DNA of 64,000 nucleotides from Streptacidiphilus sp. 4-A2 (GTDB lineage Bacteria > Actinomycetota > Actinomycetes > Streptomycetales > Streptomycetaceae). This document shows, one piece after another, positions 27,596 to 39,200 of the stretch. The stretch is from assembly GCA_014284505.1 (NCBI GenBank), contig JAAFYY010000001.1, positions 1,674,001-1,738,000 on the forward strand, written 5' to 3'. The translations under genes were made by a program, and so were the position numbers. The notes below the pieces were generated by a model that was not told the DNA's origin, did not search any database, and saw only the letters and a program-made list of their open reading frames with translations. How positions within the stretch are numbered: position 1 is the first letter of the stretch; each line of letters opens with the position of its first letter.

Positions 27596-28528
27596 TCAGT
27601 TCACCCCCGCCGGGGTCGGCGCGGCGACCGGGTGGTGCGGGTCCCCGGTGCGGCGGAGGGCGCGGGCGGTGCCGATCCTGGCGGCGGCGTCGGCCAGCAG
27701 GTAGAGCGTGAAGACCAGGGTGACCACGAAGAAGCTGACCGGCCAGCCGCGGCCGGTCGGCGGCCACTGGTAGCTGTCGTAGGCGAGCACGATCCCGAGC
27801 CAGGTGGCGGCCGTGCCGATGGCTCCGGCCAGGGCCATCGCGGCCACCGGACGGCGGGTCAGCCGCAGGGCGGTCGCGGCCGGGCCGACCAGCAGCGCGG
27901 GGCTGAGGATGGTGCCCACGCTCATCGACGACAGGGCGGTGGCCAGTGCCAGCAGCACCAGGAAGGCCAGGCCCAGCGCCCGGACCGGGATGCCGCGTGC
28001 GGCGGCCAGGTCGGCGCTGACCGAACTGAGCAGCAGTGGCCGGTAGAGCAGGGTCAGCACGGCGAGCGCGCCGAGTCCGAGCAGTACCAGCAGCGGCACG
28101 GTGCCGCCGGTGACGGTGAACAGGGAGCCGAAGAGGATGGTGATGGTCACTCCGGTGGTGCTGTCCATGGTGGTGTCGAAGTACAGCAGCAGCGCGGACA
28201 GGCCCAGGGCGGCGCTGAGCACCAGCCCGGTGGCCACGTCGCGGCTGCGCCGCTGCCGGGTGCTGAACAGTTCCATCACTCCGGCGACCACGACCCCCAC
28301 GCCGACGAAGCCCCACAGCGGGCCGACGCCGGCCAGGGCCGCGCTGGAGCCGCCCAGGGTGCCCAGGTCGGACAGTGCGTGTCCGGCGAAGGACTGGCCG
28401 CGCAGCACGGTGAACACGCCCAGCGCTCCGGAGACCAGGGCCACGACCAGCCCGGTGACCACGGCCAGCCGGACCGGGTCGCTGCTGAAGAACCCGGGCG
28501 CGAAGAGGGCGTTGACGATGATTCCCAT
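27596..28528 (-). CDS. znuB: zinc ABC transporter permease, first copy
   Basis: The intact ~310-residue ABC-3 permease carries VLRGQSFAGHALSDLGTLGG and the conserved LALATALSSMSVGTILSPALLVGPAATALRL stretch. ATG 28528 overlaps the znuC stop as TGATG, so it is coupled to the ATPase; GTG 28531 is also in frame. It works with ZnuC and ZnuA to bring zinc across the membrane. Confidence 0.9.
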   Translation of the reverse strand: MGIIVNALFAPGFFSSDPVRLAVVTGLVVALVSGALGVFTVLRGQSFAGHALSDLGTLGGSSAALAGVGPLWGFVGVGVVVAGVMELFSTRQRRSRDVATGLVLSAALGLSALLLYFDTTMDSTTGVTITILFGSLFTVTGGTVPLLVLLGLGALAVLTLLYRPLLLSSVSADLAAARGIPVRALGLAFLVLLALATALSSMSVGTILSPALLVGPAATALRLTRRPVAAMALAGAIGTAATWLGIVLAYDSYQWPPTGRGWPVSFFVVTLVFTLYLLADAAARIGTARALRRTGDPHHPVAAPTPAGVN

Positions 28529-29387
28529 CACAGCCGCTCCATGGTCCCGGCACCGCGTACGGCGTCGGCATCGGTGTCACGGCCGGCGCGCCGGTGGGCG
28601 GGGTCGGGCAGGGAGGCCTGGCCGGAGACCACCAGGACCCGCCCGTCCCCCGCAGCACGCTCACCCGGTGCCCGTACAGACGGCTGAGCACCTCGGTGCG
28701 GACGACCTCGTCGGTGGTGCCCACCGCCACCCGGCCGCCGGCCACATAGACGATCCGGTCGAGCACCGGCAGCAGCGGGTTCATGTCGTGGGCGGACATG
28801 AGCACCGCCACGCCCTGTTCGTCCCTGATCCTGGCGAGCAGGTCCACGATCTCCTGCCCGCTGCGGATGTCCAGATTGGCCAGCGGTTCATCCATCAGCA
28901 GCAGTCGCGGACGGCTGATCAGCGCGTGCGCGATCAGCACGCGTTGCTGCTCGCCGCCGGAGAGGGTGCCGACCCGGGCGTCCGCGAAGCGGCCGGCGTC
29001 CACCGCGTCGAGCATCTCCTCGACCAGCATCCGGTTGCGTCTGGACGGCAGGCGCGGGCCGATGCGCTCGCCGTCCAGGCCGAGCGCGACCAGGTCGCGG
29101 GCGCGCAGCGGGCGTCGGGGTCGACCGACCTTCTGCGGGACATAGCCGACGGATGTCTTGCGCCGCCCCGAGCGGATGGCCGTCGACCAGCACCCGGCCC
29201 GGTCGGGGGCCTGGAGGCCCATGACGATGCGCAGGATCGTGGTCTTGCCCGCGCCGTTGGAGCCGATCAGCCCGGTGAACTCGCCCGGGCCGACGCCGAA
29301 CCCGACCCGTCCAGGATCCGGCGTCCGCCCAGCTGCACTCCGACCCGTCCAGGTCCAGGACGGGGTTCCCGCTGCGTGCCCGGACAT
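28528..29387 (-). CDS. znuC: zinc ABC transporter ATP-binding protein (frame broken)
   Basis: Walker A GSNGAGKTT, the signature LSGGEQQRVLIAHAL, Walker B LLLMDEPLANLD and the switch MSAHDMN define an ABC ATPase of the metal-uptake type. Shifts lie near 29310, 29190, 29120 and 28650. The repaired C-terminus runs to a TGA that overlaps the next start. ATG 29387 overlaps the znuA stop in the same TGATG manner. Confidence 0.88.
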
Positions 29388-30362
29388 CACAGCACCGGGC
29401 CGAGGTGCCGTGCGCGAAGGCGCCGGTCAGTGCGGAGGTCTCGGCCACCATCCAGGTCTGGTAGCTGTAGCCGGGGGTCGGCATGGTCTCGTACACGCCG
29501 ACGACCGGGATGTGGTTCTGGTGCGCCAGGGTCAGCAGCGAGTCGGTCAGGCTGTCGGTGACCTGCTGGTTGTAGACGAAGGCTTTCACCTTGTGCTGGG
29601 TGAACAGGCTCTTCTCCAGCGAGACGTCCTGCGGCGAGGGGTCGACCCCGTTCATCACGTCGGCCTGGAAGGACCAGGGCGTGAGGTTGGTGATCCCGGC
29701 CGCCTGGAGCAGGTAGTCCGCCACCGGCTCGGTGGTGGCCACCGCCGTCCCGGCGTACTTCGCCTTCAGCGCGGCCACCGCCGAGGTGTACGCCCCGAGG
29801 GACTTGTCGAACGCGGCGACGTTGGCCGCGTAGTAGGCCTTGTGCGCGGGTCCAGCGTGGACAGGTCGGTGGCGACGCCCGGGCGACGGCGGGCATGGTC
29901 GTCGGCTGGTACCACAGGTGCGGGTTGGCGGTGGAGTCCGGCAGGCCGAGCAGCTTCTGGACGTTGATCACCTGGCGCCCGGAGCCACTGGACGCCTGCT
30001 CGATCTTGGTCATGAAGTCGTCGTAGCCGACCCCGTTCTGGACGACCAGTTGCGCGGCGCTGACCACCTGGGCGACCTTCGGGTCCGCCTCGAAGGTGTG
30101 CGGGTCGGTGTTGGGATTGCTCATGATCCCGGTCACCGACACATACTGGCCGCCGATCTGGCCGATCACGTCGGCGTACTCGTTCTCCGCTCCCACCGCC
30201 ACGATCTTCTTCGCCGATCCCTGCGACCCCGGTGGTGACGGCGTCATCGCTCTTCGACGCGCTGGAACAGCCTGCGGTCAGCAGTGCCGAGGCGGCGATC
30301 GCAGCCCCGGCCACCCCCGCCACCCCGGCGCGACGACGACTGGATGATGTGTACATGCTCAT
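29387..30362 (-). CDS. znuA: zinc-binding lipoprotein ZnuA (frame broken)
   Basis: A lipoprotein signal with lipobox LLTAGC precedes a cluster A-I binding protein: IVAVGAENEYADVIGQIGG, the metal His in NPNTDPHTFEADP and NPHLWYQP, and TEPVADYLL with later Glu/Asp ligands. The acidic His-rich loop of many ZnuA proteins is absent. Shifts lie near 30240, 29870 and 29430. ATG 30362 has AGGGGG 8 nt upstream. It is the first gene of znuACBB-zur-LLM, 53 nt from a Zur box. Confidence 0.9.
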
Positions 30363-30414
30363 GATGAAGTCCCCCTGAAGCGGGTATGCGACTCGAAGAG
30401 GCCGCTCAATGAAA

Positions 30415-32064
<1,650 letters not shown>

Positions 32065-32165
32065 TCCGGCACCGGCGCCGGGCGGGCCGGTCGGGCAAGC
32101 GGGCGGCGAGCCGTTCAGTTGGCCGTTCAGTGGGCCGTTCAGTGGGCCGTCCGGCGGCAGCCGGG

Positions 32166-32877
32166 TCAGCGGTCCCGGGGTTGTGCGACCGCCTGGTCGG
32201 GTCCACCCGCGGATCCCCGTACAGCGCGTCGAAGACCGGCTCGCTGAGGCAGACCACCACGCCCTGCCCGGCGGCGCGCAGCGTGTAGCCCGCCGCCCGG
32301 CCCAAGTCGGCTGCGGCGACCGGGACTTGCTCGCGGTAGTAGACGGTGAGCCCGCGGCCGGCGAAGGCCGTGGGGCCGTCGTCCGGCTCAAGCGGGACAA
32401 CGGCAGGGTGAAGCAGGGCAGTCCGGCCACCTCCGGCTCGTCCGCGAGATGCAGCCGGCCGTCGTCGCTGGTGCGGAAGGCGACGGCGACGTCCACCCCG
32501 CCCGCGCGGCGGTCACGGGGCAGACCGTGGCCCTCCAGCACCCGCCCCAGCTGCGAGGGGGACATCGCCGCGGCGACCCCCAGCGCGCGCCGGTTGGAGT
32601 AGGAGTCCCCCGCGTCCGCGCGGGCCATGGCGACCTCCTTGAAGACCGACAGCTGCGCCACCAGCCGGCCGGCGCAGGCGACCAGGTCGGTCAGCTCCTC
32701 GAACCCGGCGGCGTCCGGCGGGCACACCCGCCGGTCGCCGCGCAGTCCCGCGAGCAGCGCCCGGCCGAGATCCCCGGGGACCTCGACCCGCTCCGCGCCC
32801 ACGGTGACCCCCACCGGCCGGACAGCTCCGGAGAAGTAGCCCTGTACCTGTTGGTCAGCCTCTTCGATCCGGTACAC
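32166..32877 (-). CDS. unrecognised protein or C-terminal domain (frame broken)
   Basis: I do not recognise this product. From GTG 32877 it reads YRIEEADQQVQGYFSGAV, an ~80-residue helical part, then RALGVAAAMSPSQLGRVLE, which looks like a helix-turn-helix, and, after a shift near 32390, FAGRGLTVYYREQVPVAAA and CLSEPVFDALYGDP. A last shift gives the stop at 32166. Upstream, a Pro/Gly-rich stretch in the same frame is continuous with the end of the LuxR-like gene after one base change, so it may be that protein's C-terminal domain. Confidence 0.45.
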
Positions 32878-33980
32878 CGCCGGAGGGCCGCCGTACCGCG
32901 GCGCGGACGGGTCGGGCGCCGCCGGCCCCCGGCCGTCGGCACCGGCCGGGTGCTGCCCGCCGGGGTGCTGCCCGGCGGCCGGTGGTCGCGGCGGCCACTG
33001 CCGAGCCAGCCGCGCTCGGCGGCCCGGACACCGGCCTGGAACCGGCTGCGGGTGCCCAGCTGGCCCATGATGTCGGCGGTCAGCCGGCGCACGGTGCGGT
33101 CGGAGACGCCCAGCTTGCGGGCGGCGACCTCGTCCGTGTCGCCCTCGGCGAAGAGCCGGAGCAGCGCCTTCTCCTGCTGGGTCAGTCCGGTTTCGTCGCG
33201 CTCCCGGCAGTTGCCCAGCGGGGTGGCGGCGGCCCAGGTCTGCTCGAACAGTGCGTAGAGACCGGCCACCGCACCGGCGCTGTGCAGGACCACGGCCCCG
33301 GTGTCGGAGGCCTCGGGGTCGAGCGGGACCACGGCCGTCTCCCGGTCCACGATGACCAGACGCAGCGGTAAGGTCGCCGTGGTGCGGACCTCGCCGCCGC
33401 TTTCGGCGAGCCAGCGGGCGTAGCCGATGTTCCCCGGGTCGTTGTGGATCGAGTCCAGATACAGGGAGCGCACGCGGACTCCGCGGTCCAGGACCTGCTC
33501 GTGCAGGGGGCGGGCGGCGGTGCGGGCATCCTCGGTGTGCGCACCCTCCGGGCAGAAGGAGAGCACTTCGAACCGGGTCTGCGAGGTCAGCAGCTCCAGC
33601 CGGTCCCGGACCGCGTCCGGGCCCACCAACTCCTCGATGTCGGCGGCCGTGCCGTCCCGGCGCCCGGCCTGCTCGGCCCGGATCACCTCCAGGGCCGCCC
33701 GGCCCTGCTCGATCCGGTGCTGACGGCTCAACAGTTCCGCCTGCTGGCGCGCCAGTAGGGATTCCAGGCCGAGCTCGGGGGTGACCGGGCGCAGGGTCAG
33801 CGGATCCTCCAGCGAGGGCCGTAACAGGGCGAGCAGGGCCAGCTCGTCCAGGGCGCCGTGGACGGTGTCGGCGCTGAGGCCGAGGCACAGCGCCAGCTCG
33901 TCGGGCCCGGCCTCGGGCCTGTGCAGCATGGCCAGGTAGACCGCCTCCGCGGTTCTCCCCACTCCGAATGCCTCAAGCAT
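32691..33980 (-). CDS. TrmB/LuxR-like transcriptional regulator
   Basis: Residues 1-60 (FGVGRTAEAVYLAMLHRPEAG ... LALCLGLSADTVHGALDEL) form a TrmB-like winged helix, a ~180-residue phospholipase-D-like/effector region follows (FEVLSFCPEGAHTED, VRVRSLYLDSI), and a LuxR HTH ends it: GLTQQEKALLRLFAEGDTDEVAARKLGVSDRTVRRLTADIM. This layout occurs in Streptomyces pathway regulators. Real coding probably ends or shifts near 33000; the last ~100 codons are low-complexity Arg/Pro in this frame and overlap the next coding signal. Confidence 0.78.
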   Translation of the reverse strand: MLEAFGVGRTAEAVYLAMLHRPEAGPDELALCLGLSADTVHGALDELALLALLRPSLEDPLTLRPVTPELGLESLLARQQAELLSRQHRIEQGRAALEVIRAEQAGRRDGTAADIEELVGPDAVRDRLELLTSQTRFEVLSFCPEGAHTEDARTAARPLHEQVLDRGVRVRSLYLDSIHNDPGNIGYARWLAESGGEVRTTATLPLRLVIVDRETAVVPLDPEASDTGAVVLHSAGAVAGLYALFEQTWAAATPLGNCRERDETGLTQQEKALLRLFAEGDTDEVAARKLGVSDRTVRRLTADIMGQLGTRSRFQAGVRAAERGWLGSGRRDHRPPGSTPAGSTRPVPTAGGRRRPTRPRRGTAALRRCTGSKRLTNRYRATSPELSGRWGSPWARSGSRSPGISAGRCSRDCAATGGCARRTPPGSRS

Positions 33981-34432
33981 CTGCTTCTCCCCGAAGGTAT
34001 CGGTCGCTCCCCCGGATCGGACCCGGTACGACGCCTTTGCGCGCAGCGCGTTCGTCGGTGGTGCTGAACGCCGGTCGGCAGGCACGATCAAGGTGGCAGC
34101 CACGCCCTGAGGATAGGCAGACAGCGGCCCTTGGGGACAGCGTTTCCGGCCGTCCCGCCCATCGGCGCCGGTAGAGGCGGAGCGTCCGGTTGCGGCCAGC
34201 CGGAAACCGGGCGGCCGGTGTGCCTGTTCGCACGGGTTTTTCCCTGGCATGGTGTTCCCGTCGCCGCGCACGGACACCGGTGTGCCGACCGGGACGCCGA
34301 CCGTTTCCGCCCCCGGCGAGGGCGATCACGGCGCGGTTCCGGCCCCGCCGCGCGCGCGCCGGTCAGGGATGCCGAGCGGGAGACGACCTCGGCTCCCGCA
34401 CACCCCGACCGAGACAGATCGTGGCGGACACC
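33981..34432. other. intergenic region between LuxR-like gene and small unknown gene
   Basis: No frame in these 452 bp has convincing family similarity or a clear ribosome-binding site. The region separates divergent genes and should contain both promoters. A short AT-richer patch around 34225-34260 is the best place to look. No dyad of note was seen. Confidence 0.4.
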
Positions 34433-34743
34433 ATGTACTTCATCGTTGCACGGCTCCTCGGGGGCGCTCCGGCCGCCGAGGCGGAGTGCCGGCTGCTGTC
34501 GCAGGCCATCCCACAGGCGGACGCCCGGGGGCCGGGGCCGGCCCATGTCTACGCCCGCCCCGCGGCGACCGGAATGGATCTGGTGCTCTTTGTCGCGGCG
34601 GAGACGGTCGAGTCGGCGGAGGCGGTCGCGCGGACCGCGCTGGAGCAGGCGCTGGCCGCCACCGGCCCGGCGCTGACCATCGCCTCCTGCGAGGCGGGAC
34701 TGTTCCTGCCCGCGGCGGAGCGCTGCTGGACCAGGATCCGTGA
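34433..34743 (+). CDS. small unknown protein upstream of SARP (frame probably broken)
   Basis: MYFIVARLLGGAPAAEAECR and VYARPAATGMDLVLFVAAETVESAEAVA form a compact alpha/beta pattern of about 100 residues. The frame stays open past 35000, but a one-base change near 34725 gives a natural stop at 34741-34743, which I prefer because the later translation is Arg/Pro noise. GTG 34421 is an alternative start. I do not recognise a family. It precedes the SARP gene on the same strand. Confidence 0.5.
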
Positions 34744-35021
34744 GCAGGCGATTCGTCAGCACGCGATCCATGAGCGGGGCCGACCGGCCCGAAGCTGTCC
34801 GCATCCGGCCAGGCCGACCCCGGACACCGTCAATCTCTGGCGTCACAGTTCCCGATCGGCGAGTGTGGTCTCCGCCAGGCCGGTCGAGGAGGACTTGAGC
34901 CGCTGTGGAGTACGGCCGCCAGCGGCCACCTGCCACCTTTTCGTTCAATTTTCAACCGAGGGTTTGGCTGACCGGCAGACCGTGGTGAGGATGCGCCACG
35001 GATCCGCCCGATCCATCGATC

Positions 35022-35861
35022 ATGGCCCGACCTATCGATCATGGGGAGATCATCGATATCAACGTGCTCGGCTCCTTGTCAGTGTGCGACAACGGCCTCT
35101 CCATCGTGCCCACCGCTCCCAAACCCCGGCAGGTACTGGCACTGCTCGCGCTCCGCGCCGACCAGGTGGTCCCGGTGGCGGAGCTGGTCGAGGAGCTGTG
35201 GGACGGCAGTCCGCCGCGCAGCGCCAGGACCACCCTCCAGACCTACATGCTGAATCTGCGTGAGCGGATCCGTGAGGCGCTGGTGGCGCGCGGGGACGGG
35301 CACACCAGCCCCAAGGACGTCCTGGCCACCCTGCCCAGCGGTTACTGCCTGCACCTCGGCGGGGGCAGCGTGGACTTCCACGACTTCGAGCGCCTGGCCG
35401 GAACGGGCTACCGGGCCATGGACGCGGGCGACCACGCCGGCGCGTCCCGGCGGCTGCGGGAGGCGCTCGCACTGTGGAGCGGCCCGGCCCTGGCCGACGT
35501 CTCCGTCGGCTCCCGGCTGCGCACCGAGGTGGACCGGATGGAGGAGTCCCGGCTCTGCGCGCTGGACCAGCGCATCGACGCCGACCTGCGGCTGGGCCGG
35601 CACCGCGAACTACTGCCCGAGCTGACGGTGCTGGTCAGCCGCTACCGGATGCACGAGAGCCTGCACGGCCAGTTCATGGTGGCCCTGTACCTCTCGGGCC
35701 GCCGCAGCGAGGCACTGAAGGTGTACCAGCGGCTGCGGGACATGCTGGTGGCCGAGGCCGGACTGGAGCCCTCCCCGGCGATCGGCCGGCTCCAGCGGCA
35801 GATCCTGCAGTCCAGCCCTCGCTGCTGCCGACCCGTCAGCCGGCCCCGGCCGACCGGCTGA
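35022..35861 (+). CDS. SARP family pathway-specific regulator
   Basis: The protein has an OmpR-type DNA-binding domain (VLGSLSVCDNGLSIVPTAPK, VPVAELVEELWDGSPPRSARTTLQTYMLNLR) and a bacterial transcriptional activation domain (FERLAGTGYRAMDAGDHAGASRRLREAL ... GRRSEALKVYQRLRDMLVAEAGLEP). SARPs switch on secondary-metabolite genes, binding direct repeats near -35. A shift near 35817 probably changes the C-terminus to SPSLLPTRQPAPADRL, ending at 35875. No biosynthetic genes lie nearby, so its target may be outside the window. ATG 35022 has no clear ribosome-binding site; GTG 35064 is possible. Confidence 0.87.
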   Translation: MARPIDHGEIIDINVLGSLSVCDNGLSIVPTAPKPRQVLALLALRADQVVPVAELVEELWDGSPPRSARTTLQTYMLNLRERIREALVARGDGHTSPKDVLATLPSGYCLHLGGGSVDFHDFERLAGTGYRAMDAGDHAGASRRLREALALWSGPALADVSVGSRLRTEVDRMEESRLCALDQRIDADLRLGRHRELLPELTVLVSRYRMHESLHGQFMVALYLSGRRSEALKVYQRLRDMLVAEAGLEPSPAIGRLQRQILQSSPRCCRPVSRPRPTG

Positions 35862-35906
35862 CCACCGCCGGCTGACCACGACCGGCCCCTTCTCGGGCCC
35901 CCGGGC

Positions 35907-37546
35907 TCAGCCTCCCGCGCGGCACAGGGTGCCGCGCGGGAGCGTGTAGCCGGCGCCGATGCGATAGACGCCCGGGGCGTCGGCGGTCAGCCGGGTCCAC
36001 GGGCCGTCCGGCGCCAGGCAGCCGTGGCCGCCGCCGAGCACCTGGAGCCAGGGCGACCAGGCGACCCGTACCGTCGTGGAGCCGGCCCGCGGCACCCTGA
36101 CCGTCAGTTCGGCCGTCCCGGCACGCAGCACCGCGGCCGGTGCGGAGACCAGCGGCACCGCGTCGGCGACCCGGTAGACCCGGTAGTGGGCGTCGTGCCA
36201 GACCAGCCGGAGCCAGGACTGCCCGGCGGTGACGATGCGGCCCTCGGCCACCGAGGCGTAGTCCAGCGCGGAATCCGGCAGGACCACATAGCCCACCGCC
36301 CAGTTCAGCAGCCAGGCGTGGTAGCCGGCGGGGGTGAGCCGGCCCTGGTAGAAGAGCGGGTTGCGGACGGTGTCGACCTGCCGGTTCCAGCCCCGGGCCA
36401 GCTCGAAGTGGGCTGCCAGTGTCGATGTGTCGACATGTGAGGCGGCGTCCACCACCTCGATCCGGCCCCGCCCGGCCCCCAGCCGGTCCAGCTCGGAGAC
36501 CAGGGGCCTGGCGTACTGGGTCCACCCGGCTGCCGGGGCCGAGGTCTCCAGGTCGGTCAGGGGCTGGACGGCCTGCCAGGACAGCGCGACCGCGAGCGAC
36601 ACCCACAGCAGGACCGCCCGCCGTCCGCGGGTGGCCATCGCCGCGGCCAGCAGCACCGGTCCGGCGAACAGCAGCGAGAGCCGCTCCACATTGCTGCCCA
36701 CCGGCGAGGGGATCATCAGCGTGAGCACATTGCCCAGGCTGTAGGTCCAGGCACCGACCCGCACCACCCACCAGGCCCGGGGCGCCAGCAGCGCGGCCGG
36801 CAGCGCGGTCGCCAGCACCAGCGCCAACTGCCCCAGGGAGTAAGGCTGCACGCCGTAGAAGGGGAACAGCAGGGAGGTGGCCCCGACCACGGCGACCGGA
36901 GCGGCGGCGAGCGCCAGCGCCGCCCACCGCCGCCCGGACAGGACCAGCGCGGGGACCGCCACCAGCAGGAACACGCCGTCCACCGGGCTGGACAGCACCG
37001 CGAGCACCCCGAGCAGCGCCGCCCACAGCGCCCTGGCCCGCGGGGTCCCCCGCGACTCGTGGACGACCAGGACCGCCGCCAGCCCGAAGAGCAGGCCGAG
37101 GCCGAAGGTGGTCCGTCCGGAAACGGTGTTGCACGCCACCGCCGCCGCGCCGCACAGCGCGGGCAGCAGCGGCCGCCGGACACCGGAGCGCACCAGCAGC
37201 GCGGCCAGGACCGCCGCGCACAGCGTGCCGGAGAGCACGGCCGTGACGCGTACCCCAGCCAGGCCATCAGATACGGCGCGAGCACGCTGTACGAGACCGG
37301 GTGCATCCCTCCGTACCAGGCCAGGTCGTACGCCGAACCGGGATGCGCGGCGGCGAAACCGGCCCAGGCGTACTGGGCGGCCATGTCCCCGCCGTCGGTG
37401 GCCGCCCACAGCGCCCACCCGGTTTGCAGAAGCCCGGCGAGCAGCGCCGCCGCCGACACCGTCAGGATCAGCAGCCGACGGGACTCGCCCCTGGGTATGT
37501 GCGGGTGCAGGCGCGGGGAACCCCGCCGGATCGTGGGCGGTGCCAC
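35907..37546 (-). CDS. multipass integral membrane protein (frame broken)
   Basis: About ten hydrophobic segments follow an N-terminus with LILTVSAAALLAGLLQTGWALWAATDGGDMAAQYAWAGF. The DGGDMAAQ-type acidic loop and WYGGMHPVSYSVL resemble GT-C-like membrane proteins, and a ~150-residue extracellular beta-rich tail ends the protein. Actinobacterial homologues are called integral membrane or MFS-like proteins without evidence. One shift near 37255 joins two frames into ~545 residues. GTG 37546 is the assigned start. A role in envelope glycan transfer is only a guess. Confidence 0.7.
35912..35942. terminator. hairpin at the end of the membrane-protein gene
   Basis: CTCCCGCGCGGCAC pairs perfectly with GTGCCGCGCGGGAG around AGG. 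It lies within the last codons of the minus-strand gene and about 50 nt past the SARP stop, where it could terminate the SARP transcript. Confidence 0.55.
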
Positions 37547-37631
37547 CTCGGGAGCAGCCCGCAGCAGACTCGTAGTGATAGGTTCCCGCCCTCCCGGCGC
37601 AGCTTCGACGCACTGCGTACAGCCTATTCAC

Positions 37632-38004
37632 CGGCCCGGGGCCGCCCCCGGGGCCCCTGCCCCCGGGCAGAGGTCCACGTTTCGGCGGCGGACGGCGGGA
37701 CGGTGCCCACCAGTGTCAACCGGCACAGAATCGCCGACACCACCTAACGCTGAGGTAACGCCCCACCCGCCCCTCCACGCCCTTCCTTCGGCAGCTGCCC
37801 ACGGACGGCGGCGCGCCGATCGTACGTATACGGATGAACTCGACCGGGGGTGTGCTTGCGGCGGCAGGGGCGGGAACGCAGATCGGAGCCAGGCACTGCT
37901 CACGCCTTGTCCCCAAGCAGAACGGAGTGCGCGATGGCCATCGATCGCAGGAGGGGCGCGGCCGCTCCCCCGGCAGACGCCAACTGCCTTGCGGGGGGCC
38001 GCAG
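37632..38004. other. intergenic region before the amine oxidase
   Basis: No gene can be supported in these 373 bp. A 23-codon frame (ATG 37934 to TGA at 38006) with a Arg-rich start overlaps the amine oxidase start, and might be the remnant of an exported N-terminus. The GGGGGG at 37994-37999 serves as ribosome-binding site for ATG 38005. Confidence 0.4.
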
Positions 38005-39113
38005 ATGAGCGATCCACGCGGGCCGCGGGAATCCGCGGCGGCGGTGGCCGACGCCGCCGCGCAGGCGCTGTACCGGGCCATGATCGGCAACGGCGGGCCG
38101 GAGGCCACCGGGTGGACCGGCCCGCTGAGCGTGCCCGGGGAACCGCGTGCGCGCGGGTCGGTGCTCATCCTCGGAGCCGGCGTCGCCGGGCTCACCGCCG
38201 CCTTCGAACTGTGCCGGCGCGGCTACACCTGCACCGTCCTGGAAGCGCAGAACCGCGTCGGCGGCCGGAACCGCACGGCCCGCAGGATCGTCGGGGCGTT
38301 CCGGCGGCAGATCAGCGAACGCTTCGGCGACCAGGTCATCCAGCTCCAGGCCGAGGTCACCGGGATCGCGCTGCGCGGGAAGAAGGGCGTCCAGGTCACC
38401 TACCGGCAGGGGCAGGCGAGCACGTCGCGAAGGCGGACTACTGCATCAGCACCAACCCGTACCCGGTACTGCGGAAGCACGAGCTCACCGGCGGCCTCTC
38501 CCCGGAGTTCCGCCGCGCGATCGAGGCCGTGGAGTTCGCGAAGACCTGCAAGGTGGGCTGGCAGGCCAACGAACGCTTCTGGGAGCGGGAGCCGGACAAC
38601 ATCTTCGGCGGCATCAGCTGGACCGATCACAACATCACCCAGATGTGGTATCCCTCCAATGACTACTTCACCTCGAAGGGCACGCTGACCGGCGCCTACA
38701 ACTTCGGCGACCGGGCCGAGGCACTGGGCAAGCTGGATCCGCAGCAGCGGCTGGCCGAGGCCCGCGCCGGCGCCGTCGAGCTGCACACCCAGTTCGAGCG
38801 CGAGGACATCGTGCCCACCGGCAAGGGCGTCTCCATCGCCTGGCACGAGGTGCCGCACCAGCTGGGCGGCTGGGCCGCCTGGGATCCGGCGAACCAGGCG
38901 CACATGAAGGCCTACAAGCAGTTGCTCCAGCCCGACGGCGAAGGCCGCTTCTTTGTCGCCGGGGACCAGGCCTCCCCGCTGCCCGGCTGGCAGGAGGGGG
39001 CCATGATGTCGGCCCACTATGTGATCGGGCAGATGGAGGGAGAGATTCAGCTCGCCGTCTCCGACAGCGTCCAGGTCCCGGACTCGGTCGCGCTCACCCA
39101 GGGTCTGACCTGA
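38005..39113 (+). pseudogene. flavin amine oxidase with internal deletion
   Basis: The N-terminal FAD-binding motif VLILGAGVAGLTAAFEL and EAQNRVGGRNRTARR are present, and the C-terminal half is intact (ISTNPYPVLRKHELTGGL, GISWTDHNITQMWYPS, FFVAGDQASPLPGWQEGAMMSA). Between residues ~95 and ~96 the sequence jumps from GGRNRTARR to IVGAFRRQISERFGDQ, where family members have roughly 150-200 residues of FAD- and substrate-binding domain. A further G-run shift lies near 38410. At ~370 codons it is far shorter than L-amino-acid or monoamine oxidases, so activity is unlikely. Confidence 0.8.
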
Positions 39114-39200
39114 GTTTCCCGTGATGCCGGTGGGTGATTTGTCTGATTTACTCCCTATAGCCGCTTCCGACTCAGGCCGTCGACGCGAAGGAGTCCCCCG

